A stretch of DNA of 27,398 bases from a virus, in the IMG/VR virus record IMGVR_UViG_3300007516_002762, positions 1-27,398 of that record. One strand, given 5' to 3'. Shown one piece after another: positions 1-6,448 of this stretch. The position numbers and the translations under genes were made by a program. Positions within the stretch are counted from its first letter, which is position 1. The number at the start of each line of letters is the position of its first letter. The notes beneath the pieces are model-generated. The model saw nothing but the letters and a program-made list of their open reading frames with translations, had not been told where the DNA came from and made no database searches.

Positions 1-133
1 ATTTATATCCGATCAACCCAACAACCGGCTGACCGTCAACGCCAGTTGTTACCGCATCCCACACAAACGTAATTGTATCAGCGTACGTGCGGAGTGGCGC
101 TAGGAGTAGCAGAGCAAGTAAGATTTTTTTCAT
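1..133 (-). CDS. Partial secreted fibronectin-III-like protein (cut by window edge)
   Basis: The first 44 codons are visible; the gene runs off the left edge. The reading starts at ATG 133 behind a strong Shine-Dalgarno (AAAAGGAA, 4-5 bases upstream). Residues 1-18 are a classical signal peptide: MKK, a leucine-rich core (LLALLLLAP) and a TYA cleavage site. The mature part starts DTITFVWDAV and continues with DGQPVVGLIGYK, the first strands of a fibronectin type III fold (strand A with Trp, then the DGxP...GY motif). It resembles the start of the gene immediately upstream (78-467), so the two look like tandem paralogues. It overlaps the end of that gene by 56 bases in another frame. The role is unknown; it is expected to be exported. 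Confident that it is coding; less so of the fold. Confidence 0.72.
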   Translation of the reverse strand, partial: MKKILLALLLLAPLRTYADTITFVWDAVTTGVDGQPVVGLIGYK

Positions 134-467
134 AAATTCCTTTTCCTTTTATTGTAACTTTATCTGTTTTTACACTCTCGATGTTTTTATTATTAATAGA
201 TGCAATCTGCACATAGAAACAATCATTGTCCCCAACTAAAAACGGCCATTTAACCACGGTCTGATTTATTGCAAGAATCGGAAACACACTATAGGCGGAA
301 TTTTTGCGAGGATTATCAGAGGTAATGTAAATAGCGTACCCCTTGAGATCTGTCAGAGGAGATCCGTCAGTATTTATCAATGGGCGCTTCCACTCCGTCC
401 ACACTACCTCACCCCTCACCATGCCCATGCAACAACACGCCGCGATTGCGATAAGTATTCTGATCAT
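78..467 (-). CDS. Small exported protein with a fibronectin-III-like domain
   Basis: A 129-residue protein with a short hydrophobic N-terminus followed by one beta domain. Residues about 21-105 contain VVWTEW, then DGSPLTDLKGYAIY, and FYVQIASINN, which is the usual strand pattern of fibronectin type III modules (early Trp, DGxPL..GY.IY, later Y.V.....N). Two export readings are possible: signal peptidase I cleavage near residue 19 (VRG/E), or a lipoprotein, because IAAC at residues 8-11 fits a lipobox, although the hydrophobic core before it is short. It follows the metzincin gene after a 145-base gap and precedes a paralogous secreted gene. No strong Shine-Dalgarno lies at the usual distance from ATG 467; GAGAGG lies further upstream, inside a small hairpin. 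Function unknown. Confidence 0.7.
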   Translation of the reverse strand: MIRILIAIAACCCMGMVRGEVVWTEWKRPLINTDGSPLTDLKGYAIYITSDNPRKNSAYSVFPILAINQTVVKWPFLVGDNDCFYVQIASINNKNIESVKTDKVTIKGKGIYEKNLTCSATPSATPHVR

Positions 468-476
468 TTTAAAATG

Positions 477-491
477 GAGAGGTTTCCTCTC
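477..491 (-). promoter_or_regulatory. Small hairpin in the leader of the 129-aa gene
   Basis: A perfect 6-bp inverted repeat with a 3-base loop (GAGAGG, loop, CCTCTC) sits just upstream of ATG 467 on the coding strand. It contains the only GAGAGG run near this start, so it could mask a ribosome site. The surrounding gap (468-612) also shows TTACAG, 16 bases, TACAAA on the minus strand as a weak promoter-like pair. Both readings are tentative. Confidence 0.25.
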
Positions 492-612
492 ACTAGTATG
501 CTCAACTCCATTACATACGATTCTAATTTTTGTACTCTCGCCTCTAGGCTCAACGCTCTCTTCTTTGTAGCTCTTAAATTACGTACTGTAAGATCTTGAG
601 AGTTTTTCTTCT

Positions 613-1263
613 TTACCACTTTCTTATACACTTTTTTATCCTCTCACTTGTTTGGTTAGAGTAGCGGATTTTCGTCATCCTCTCAGTTCGCGCTAATGCA
701 TCGGCGTGCATGAGAGTGTTCGAATCCTCATGCTCTCCGCCCACTAAGTGCCCTAGCTCGTGTAAAAACGCGACAAGGGAATGTTCGAACCGTGGAGCTC
801 CGTAGTTATTAAACATCTCGGCGGTTGAGTACGCGGTGCCGTTTTTCTTACATACGCCCTCTGAGTATCCCGCCATCCAGTATAGGCCGCCGTCCTCAAA
901 CGGTGGAGTGATTGCATAATTAACATCCGCCCCCACACCGCGCCTACTAAACCATCCGTCCCACAGCCGCAAAAGTCGCAGTCTTTTAGATAGTCTCTTC
1001 TGCTCCTTGGGAAATGGATTAGAGATTATCCGGTATTTTTTTAGTACGAGAGGCTCTCCCATCTGCAGCGTAAATTGCATATTCGCGGCATTAAATAAAT
1101 TATCTGCCTCTTCCCTTGTTAGGCTATTAGGTCCCTGTGCTACGACAAGGTTTACAGAGATCTCCGCGTTCGCTCTGTCAATAAAAAAGAATGCCGTTAA
1201 GATTATCAGCACCCACAAGATTACTGATAGCGTGGTTCCGAGAAAGATCGTCTTTAGATTCAT
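613..1263 (-). CDS. Secreted metzincin-type zinc metalloprotease
   Basis: A 216-residue protein. Residues 1-33 form a signal peptide or signal anchor: basic NLK start, a long hydrophobic stretch (about 10-28) and an ANA site before E34. The zinc site HELGHLVGGEH at residues 168-178 matches the metzincin signature HExxHxxGxxH, with H168, H172 and H178 as metal ligands and E169 as the general base. A downstream NTLMH (Met185) is well placed for the Met-turn that defines metzincins such as matrixins. The region before it (35-165) has no recognised domain; two Cys (138 and 212) could form a disulfide after export. ATG 1263 has a good Shine-Dalgarno (AAGGGGA). It follows the holin-like gene after 13 bases. 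An exported peptidase beside a holin suggests a role in lysis, envelope damage or attack on host surface proteins; the substrate is unknown. Confidence 0.85.
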   Translation of the reverse strand: MNLKTIFLGTTLSVILWVLIILTAFFFIDRANAEISVNLVVAQGPNSLTREEADNLFNAANMQFTLQMGEPLVLKKYRIISNPFPKEQKRLSKRLRLLRLWDGWFSRRGVGADVNYAITPPFEDGGLYWMAGYSEGVCKKNGTAYSTAEMFNNYGAPRFEHSLVAFLHELGHLVGGEHEDSNTLMHADALARTERMTKIRYSNQTSERIKKCIRKW

Positions 1264-1276
1264 GTGGTCCCCTTTG

Positions 1277-1591
1277 TTAGGATGTCATTCCTGGTATTTT
1301 AACATGCCCTGAGCTGAGCAGATAAACTATTATCGCTAACAGGCCGAAGATGACAGTCCCTAATATTCCAAACATCGCCATAGCCGTTTTCGTCTGCAAG
1401 TGGTCCTTCCCCGTAGCCGCGTGCATTAAGTGCTCCTTAATGTCCTCAAGGACCTTTAATTTAGAGAGGTGCGGCAAGTGCTCCACCATAACCCTAATAG
1501 CCAGGTGCATTTCCGACACTTTGGTATACGCGTCTTTCCAGTTATTTCTTATCGCACAGCGCCCTTCCCCACTCTGCTGTCCCTCTTCCAT
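1277..1591 (-). CDS. Small protein with one C-terminal membrane segment, holin-like
   Basis: Starting at ATG 1591 the product has 104 residues. This start is preferred to the in-frame ATG at 1636 because it lies one base after the upstream stop (1593) and has TAGGA about 10 bases before it; the longer form would overlap the neighbour by 44 bases. Residues about 18-68 are helical and His-rich (EHLPHLSKL, EDIKEHLMHAA). Residues about 70-92 form one transmembrane helix (AMAMFGILGTVIFGLLAIIV), followed by a short tail. A soluble helix plus one C-terminal membrane helix is the layout of XhlA-type holin-associated proteins. The position between ejection proteins and a secreted protease supports a lysis role. 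No sequence signature proves holin activity. Confidence 0.65.
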   Translation of the reverse strand: MEEGQQSGEGRCAIRNNWKDAYTKVSEMHLAIRVMVEHLPHLSKLKVLEDIKEHLMHAATGKDHLQTKTAMAMFGILGTVIFGLLAIIVYLLSSGHVKIPGMTS

Positions 1592-1592
1592 T

Positions 1593-3602
1593 TTAATGGA
1601 TCCTATCTTGATTATGAATATTTGTGACTCTCTCAAGCTGACTGATCATGCCATCCATCTCTGGGCTTGTTGATGGGGGCTTAGCTTCCGCAGGATCAAA
1701 ATCTAGGGAAGCGCTAACGTCCGCTAAGTCAAAACTAGGAGCTGGTTGCGCCGGAGCAATGGCGCTAGGGGTAGGGTTCACCACGGCCTTATTCTGCCAT
1801 CCTTGGCTAATAATTAACGCCCTTTCAGAGGGAGATTTATTAAGTGCCTCTTTAAATGCAAAGTCCTTTTCTAACGGGTTAACCCATTCACCGTTGATAA
1901 TGTTGTAGTTATTAGGTCCGGGCTCTGCGTTAAAAGGGTCATTCGTTACTACCTGCTTGTGTAGCTCTATTTGAGCAGGCTCGGGAAGAATATTAAACGT
2001 TTGAGGAGGAACGCCTGTTTTTATGGCGATAGCAAGCTTTGCCATGGAATCGTTCTTAACTGCTGACCAGTCTCTGGGCATCTTCTTAGGCTGAGGCTGC
2101 ATCCCTGTCATATTCGCCAGATCGCTAGTCGCCGCCGTCGTACTAGCCATTACTGGACCAGTGGTATTTTTAGCAAAGTTTAGTGTGTTCGCCACCCCTT
2201 GTGCCGAGCTAGAGATAGCTCCTCTTACCCCTGGCTGATTTAGCTCTTCCGAGGCTATGTCCCCTATTGCACTACGTAGTCCAAAGTCTCCCCCCTCCTT
2301 TAATGCCTCCGCCGCCGCCACATTCTTTGAGTTTTGGAGAGTTGGTATAATAGACAGGTGTTGTTGTTGTAACCGCCCTAATTGCGCTAACTGTTCCCCA
2401 GCTCCAGGTCCTAATAATTCAGACGCCGTATTTTGAATCTGTTTATTAAGATCGTACTGCATAACCCTAGCGAGTACTTTCTCATTACTAGATGCCGTCC
2501 CCGTGTACCCCTTATTCTGGAGCGCCTGCTTTACTTTGTAGAGAGACCCAATAGTTCCGTCAGAATTCTTATTAATTTCAGAGATAAGCCGGGAGAACTC
2601 TTCCTTTAATCCAGCATCATAAGGGTGTTCAGTTAAAAACTTTTGCGCCTCCGTGAAGGTTGGGATAACCACGTCTTTTTGCGCGGCCCCAGCAGCGTCT
2701 AGAATAGAAGTCGCCTCAGCGCTCGCCGTATCTATTACCTGTCTATTTCTCGCTTGCAGAAGGTTAGGAGTATTCTCCGCCGCGTTTTGGCTAAACACCC
2801 CATTCTGTTTTGCCACCGCTACGGAGTCCACAAGGTTCGGTTCATCCATTGGACCGGAAGGGGAATATTTTTCAGCCTTCGCTAACGCCCCTTTCCCGAT
2901 TCCAAGGTCTGCAATCGCCTGTTCCTCGGGAGCTAAGGGAGCAGCTTTTTGAGAGAACTTCCCAAAGAATCCCCCTATTTTCCCTATACCCTCTCCAACC
3001 ACACCTAGGGCACCACCCCCAACCGCGCCAAGGGCGAGGCCGAGAGCCCCTTGCTTGAACCTATTCTCTGTCCCCTCTGCGTTCCCAAAGTTGTAAGCGC
3101 CCTCCAGCTCTCCACCAAGTAGAGCCGTCTTCCCTATCCTTCCTAGGGTCGTCGCTCCTTGTAAGGCGGGGCCCACTGGGAGAGCTGCCCCGCTAGCAAT
3201 GTCTACCCCTAAAGATGCGATAGGGGCGGTCTCATGTGCTGCTTGTTGATAACCTCGAATCTCTCCTAGATTTTTGTCGTACGCATCTCCAAATGAGGCC
3301 CCGGTTCCGCCAAGAAAGCCGGGCAACATTTCGCTCGCCGCTGCTCCTCCTGCAATAATCTCGTCTCCTAGTCCAAAGGGAACGATCTTGGATAGTCCTC
3401 CAGTGGCAAGGCGCGCATTTTGTATAAGGGGAGAATCCCCAGCTCCAAGAAGAGTATCTACGTTAGACGGTTGCGGTTGATAGGAATCATAGGCGGCAGC
3501 TAATTCTTCGGGCGTGTAAGCGGTAGCTTGCTGCTCGGGCGTGGAAGCGGTTTTTGCATACTCATCATAGGCGGCAGCTAATTCTTCGGGGGTGTATGGC
3601 AT
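1593..3602 (-). CDS. Large glycine/alanine-rich putative ejection (internal virion) protein
   Basis: A 669-residue protein, the last of three long helical genes after the hub gene, where P22-like phages carry their DNA-ejection proteins. The N-terminus has a duplicated motif, YTPEELAAAYD at residues 3-13 and again at 29-39, encoded by a near-identical DNA repeat. Residues about 70-215 are hydrophobic and rich in Gly/Ala (GLALGAVGGGALGVVGEGIG), typical of proteins that insert into the host envelope during DNA delivery. The rest is helical with many Gln and Asn. The C-terminus is Pro-rich and acidic. No transglycosylase or peptidase catalytic motif is seen. It starts directly after the preceding stop (TAA-ATG). 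The role rests on composition and gene position, not on recognised homology. Confidence 0.6.
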   Translation of the reverse strand: MPYTPEELAAAYDEYAKTASTPEQQATAYTPEELAAAYDSYQPQPSNVDTLLGAGDSPLIQNARLATGGLSKIVPFGLGDEIIAGGAAASEMLPGFLGGTGASFGDAYDKNLGEIRGYQQAAHETAPIASLGVDIASGAALPVGPALQGATTLGRIGKTALLGGELEGAYNFGNAEGTENRFKQGALGLALGAVGGGALGVVGEGIGKIGGFFGKFSQKAAPLAPEEQAIADLGIGKGALAKAEKYSPSGPMDEPNLVDSVAVAKQNGVFSQNAAENTPNLLQARNRQVIDTASAEATSILDAAGAAQKDVVIPTFTEAQKFLTEHPYDAGLKEEFSRLISEINKNSDGTIGSLYKVKQALQNKGYTGTASSNEKVLARVMQYDLNKQIQNTASELLGPGAGEQLAQLGRLQQQHLSIIPTLQNSKNVAAAEALKEGGDFGLRSAIGDIASEELNQPGVRGAISSSAQGVANTLNFAKNTTGPVMASTTAATSDLANMTGMQPQPKKMPRDWSAVKNDSMAKLAIAIKTGVPPQTFNILPEPAQIELHKQVVTNDPFNAEPGPNNYNIINGEWVNPLEKDFAFKEALNKSPSERALIISQGWQNKAVVNPTPSAIAPAQPAPSFDLADVSASLDFDPAEAKPPSTSPEMDGMISQLERVTNIHNQDRIH
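3487..3596. repeat. Direct repeat coding for duplicated N-terminal motif
   Basis: Two 32-base copies at 3487-3518 and 3565-3596 differ at a single base (tcataggcggcagctaattc onward). The period is 78 bases, or 26 codons, so the frame is kept and the motif YTPEELAAAYD appears twice in the 669-aa ejection-type protein. The near identity at DNA level suggests a recent duplication or pressure to keep both copies. Confidence 0.9.
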
Positions 3603-4943
3603 TTAGCCTCCTGATAATCGTTTCGTATAGTTTTCTCTGCTCTCTCCTTCCATAGGGGGAGGGGGAGGAGGCCGGTTGCCTGACGACTGGACTCCTGGAA
3701 GAGTTGGCCCGCCCATCCCTAAGTCTGTCCCGGGTAGCCGGTACCCGTAAATAGGAAGTTTTCTTTTAACCCCCTCTTCTGCTATTCGCTCTAGGTCGTC
3801 GATCTTTTGTAGAGCATCTTGCCCTTCCAATTCAGCTTGAAGGTAATTAACAAAATCTCCATTACTTATGCTAGCGATATTGGGAAGATTCTGTTTTACA
3901 AGCCGCTCTTCCAGAACCGTGAAACTCGCCCCCATTCCCTCTTGGTTTTTTATTGCGACCACCGCCCTAGCTAAAGCGGATTTTTTTTCTGCTATTGTCG
4001 CATTAGGGTTAGTAAATGCGGTTTTTAGCTCGGGAACTACGATGTCTTTTATCTGCGTATAGCTGACTAATAGTTCTTGTGCTCGTTTCTGACTATTCGA
4101 GTTGGGTTGCTGCCCTGGGATAGTTTCCAGTATTGGGAGAATCCCCTGCTCGTCGTACTTCTTTGTATTGAGCATTACGGATTTATTGTAAGTTGCAGAG
4201 CGTGCTATTTGCGCCGCCTCCCTCTGTGCCTCTGGGGATAGTGCGCTTAATACCTCCGCAGTCAGATTCCCCGAGGCGGCTTGATCGAATGCGGCCTTTT
4301 TCACTGGGTCTGACAATTCCTCCATTAACCGATTGTCCGCCGTTGGTCTAGCGTTAAGCTCATTTAACCTATTAGCGGACCTTGCACCCTCGATTCGCAT
4401 TTGGGATGCCTCATCTAGTGGTCGAGCACGATCTCTCTCGTCCGCCGCTAACCCCGCTAGAGAAGTGCTTCCAATCTGTCCTTCAAGTCTCGCGCTTTTT
4501 TGAGCCTCTATAGAGGCCTGCTTTTGCATTACATCGGCTCTTGCTGCCTGAGCCTCATCCAACCCCTGTAAGTAGCTCCCTGAGCCTTCCAGCCCTATCT
4601 GAGTGCCAGCTAGGCCCCCCGCGTATGCTCCGCTGCCCCCAGCGAGTTTCTTATACTCATCAAAGTTTTGAAAGTGCATAGACCCTGCTGGTCCAAGGTC
4701 CGGGGTTCCTACAGACTTTCCGATCAGGTACCCGCCAAGAGAAGGAATAGCCGCCAACAAAGATGCTGCAATACCCTGTGTAGGGGTCACCTCTGCTGAC
4801 CGTTGCATTGACTGTTTTAGCAGGTCCATGGCGTTAGTTTCTGAATCAGCCTGCTGCCTAGATAGTGCTAGCGCCTGGTTTTTGTAACCTCCGGGAAGGC
4901 TATTAAAATCATAGTCGGTATCATCATTAAATGGATCTGCCAT
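3603..4943 (-). CDS. Helical putative ejection (internal virion) protein
   Basis: A 446-residue protein. The N-terminus is acidic and polar (MADPFNDDTDYDFN). Residues about 55-135 hold a hydrophobic, glycine-rich patch (ASLLAAIPSLGGYLIGKSVG; GGSGAYAGGLAGTQIG). From there to about residue 390 it is Ala/Gln/Glu-rich and likely mostly coiled coil (DEAQAARADVMQKQASIEAQ). The C-terminus carries a proline run (PPPPPP) before a charged end. The start codon overlaps the preceding stop (TAATG at 4941-4945), indicating coupled translation with the 339-aa protein. It is the second of three consecutive proteins with this composition. No family is recognised; the ejection-protein call is by context. Confidence 0.58.
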   Translation of the reverse strand: MADPFNDDTDYDFNSLPGGYKNQALALSRQQADSETNAMDLLKQSMQRSAEVTPTQGIAASLLAAIPSLGGYLIGKSVGTPDLGPAGSMHFQNFDEYKKLAGGSGAYAGGLAGTQIGLEGSGSYLQGLDEAQAARADVMQKQASIEAQKSARLEGQIGSTSLAGLAADERDRARPLDEASQMRIEGARSANRLNELNARPTADNRLMEELSDPVKKAAFDQAASGNLTAEVLSALSPEAQREAAQIARSATYNKSVMLNTKKYDEQGILPILETIPGQQPNSNSQKRAQELLVSYTQIKDIVVPELKTAFTNPNATIAEKKSALARAVVAIKNQEGMGASFTVLEERLVKQNLPNIASISNGDFVNYLQAELEGQDALQKIDDLERIAEEGVKRKLPIYGYRLPGTDLGMGGPTLPGVQSSGNRPPPPPPMEGESRENYTKRLSGG

Positions 4944-5962
4944 TACCTTCTCCTCCCCGAAACAGCTATGGCGCGTTCTTGTAGTCTATCGGCCACCTTT
5001 TGCTGTGCCTTACTTATGCCCTCGGCCCCTGTCCCTGTTACAACCCCGATACGTGCCGCAACCTCGGCGTTCCTCTGTCCAAGGTTTGTTTTCTCCCTAT
5101 CAAACTGCTCTTGTCGTTGACGACTAGCCTCATCTGCGAATCCTTTAGATGCATCGGCCTGCCTCCCATACTCTTCTTGATTAAGACCACGCCCATAATC
5201 CCCGTATTCCCCGAGGCGCCGTTGCTTCTCATCTATATTTTTCACCATGAGCTGCTGCTCAAGATCGTTCTTACTGTTCTGTGTGGACTGTTGCAGGTTC
5301 GCCTGTTGGGCTGTCCCTGCGGCCCCATAAACCTTAGCCCTTGCTTGAGACTTAGCGAGTTGGCCCGCTGATGATGCATAGTTAGAATCTATGCCCCTCT
5401 GCATCTGCTCTCTCTGAGCCTGATACTCGGGGGATGAGTATCCCCCGAGGCCATCTTGCATTCTGTTTAGCACATCAGTCTGCATACCATCTCTTTGTTG
5501 GTACTTCCCGATAAGTGATCGTTTCTGCTCAATGGCTTCCGAGCCCCCCTGGAGAGTGGTGTCAACCTGTCCTAGTACTCCCTCCGGTAGGTATCTGTTA
5601 ATAATGGAGTTCCCCGCGTTTACCGCCTCATTCCCGTATAGGCCCGCTATCGCCTTAGTCTGCGCCTCAACGGATGCCGGGTCATTCCCCGATCGAGATC
5701 CTATCGGCTGCCGCCCAGGAACCTTAGGGTTTTCTATTGATACCTTATCAGAGTTCCCACGGTCCCTAGGGTTCCCTATTGATACCTTGCCAGAGTTCCG
5801 TTCCTGCTGTTTTTTCTCAAAGTCGGAAATGCCCACCTTATTAGGCGTAGATGCTGGAGCGGCCTTAATCTTCTTTTGAGCTTCCGCAAGGCTAGCGGCT
5901 TTAATAGTCTTTCCGGTAGCGGAGTCTTTGTATATTCCTGGAGAAACTCTTTGTAGTGCCAT
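4943..5962 (-). CDS. Coiled-coil putative ejection (internal virion) protein
   Basis: A 339-residue basic protein, very rich in Gln, Arg and Ala. The first 15 residues (MALQRVSPGIYKDSA) look like a small structured cap. Residues about 56-85 contain two tandem 14-residue repeats (NSGKVSIGNPRDRG, then NSDKVSIENPKVPG). From about 130 to the end the sequence is predicted to be long helix or coiled coil (YQAQREQMQRGIDSNYASSA; ASRQRQEQFDREKTNLGQRN). The end is basic (SGRRR). It is the first of three helical genes that follow the hub and the small beta-rich protein. Role as an internal, DNA-associated or ejected protein is inferred from charge, helix content and position. Confidence 0.58.
   Translation of the reverse strand: MALQRVSPGIYKDSATGKTIKAASLAEAQKKIKAAPASTPNKVGISDFEKKQQERNSGKVSIGNPRDRGNSDKVSIENPKVPGRQPIGSRSGNDPASVEAQTKAIAGLYGNEAVNAGNSIINRYLPEGVLGQVDTTLQGGSEAIEQKRSLIGKYQQRDGMQTDVLNRMQDGLGGYSSPEYQAQREQMQRGIDSNYASSAGQLAKSQARAKVYGAAGTAQQANLQQSTQNSKNDLEQQLMVKNIDEKQRRLGEYGDYGRGLNQEEYGRQADASKGFADEASRQRQEQFDREKTNLGQRNAEVAARIGVVTGTGAEGISKAQQKVADRLQERAIAVSGRRR
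5726..5800. repeat. In-frame 42-bp tandem repeat
   Basis: Two copies with a 42-base period, starting at 5726 and 5768 (shared core ctattgatacctt and agagttcc). They code for the two 14-residue units containing KVSIGNP and KVSIENP in the 339-aa coiled-coil protein. The DNA copies have few differences, so the duplication is recent or conserved. Confidence 0.85.
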
Positions 5963-5977
5963 AACGTTTTTCCCTTG

Positions 5978-6448
5978 CTATATAATCTCTATAAACCCAT
6001 TTGCTGAGAACCCACCGATACCCGCCGAGAAATCTACACCTGATCGCACAAATATGATCTCGTTCGTGTTCCCATGTATTACCCAATACCCACTTTCTCT
6101 TGCCAAGTTATTGTTTATCAGCGCCCCACCCGCCTGGCCTTCCGTGTATTGGCTCCCCGCTGCTGTATAAGGGATAGTTACATTAATAACACGAGTGAAG
6201 GGTGCCGCAAGGGTAGCTGTGATATCTACGGAGAACCATAAGAACTTATATATTTTTAGGTACCGGGCTCTCGCTATAAAGTAGGTGGTGCTCACCATCC
6301 CGTTAAAATTAGTTTTCGGGTCAAAATCCCCAAACTCAAAACTTTCTTCTACTAAAAACCTAACGCGCCGTAATTGCGTGAATGCAATTCGGATCGTCTC
6401 TTTCACGTTTGATAACAGAGAGAAGTTAGGGGAGTATAACTTTGTCAT
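5978..6448 (-). CDS. Small beta-rich virion-associated protein
   Basis: A 156-residue protein with alternating hydrophobic and polar residues suggesting beta sandwich structure (TTYFIARARYLKIYKFLWFS; VINVTIPYTAAG; GYWVIHGNTNEIIFV). No family is recognised. Its start overlaps the stop of the 983-aa hub gene by four bases (ATGA, 6445-6448), so the two are probably translated together. In P22 the equivalent position after the hub gene is taken by the tail needle, but this sequence is not a long coiled coil, so it is not a needle of that type. A small tail-tip or accessory protein is a fair guess. Confidence 0.6.
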   Translation of the reverse strand: MTKLYSPNFSLLSNVKETIRIAFTQLRRVRFLVEESFEFGDFDPKTNFNGMVSTTYFIARARYLKIYKFLWFSVDITATLAAPFTRVINVTIPYTAAGSQYTEGQAGGALINNNLARESGYWVIHGNTNEIIFVRSGVDFSAGIGGFSANGFIEII

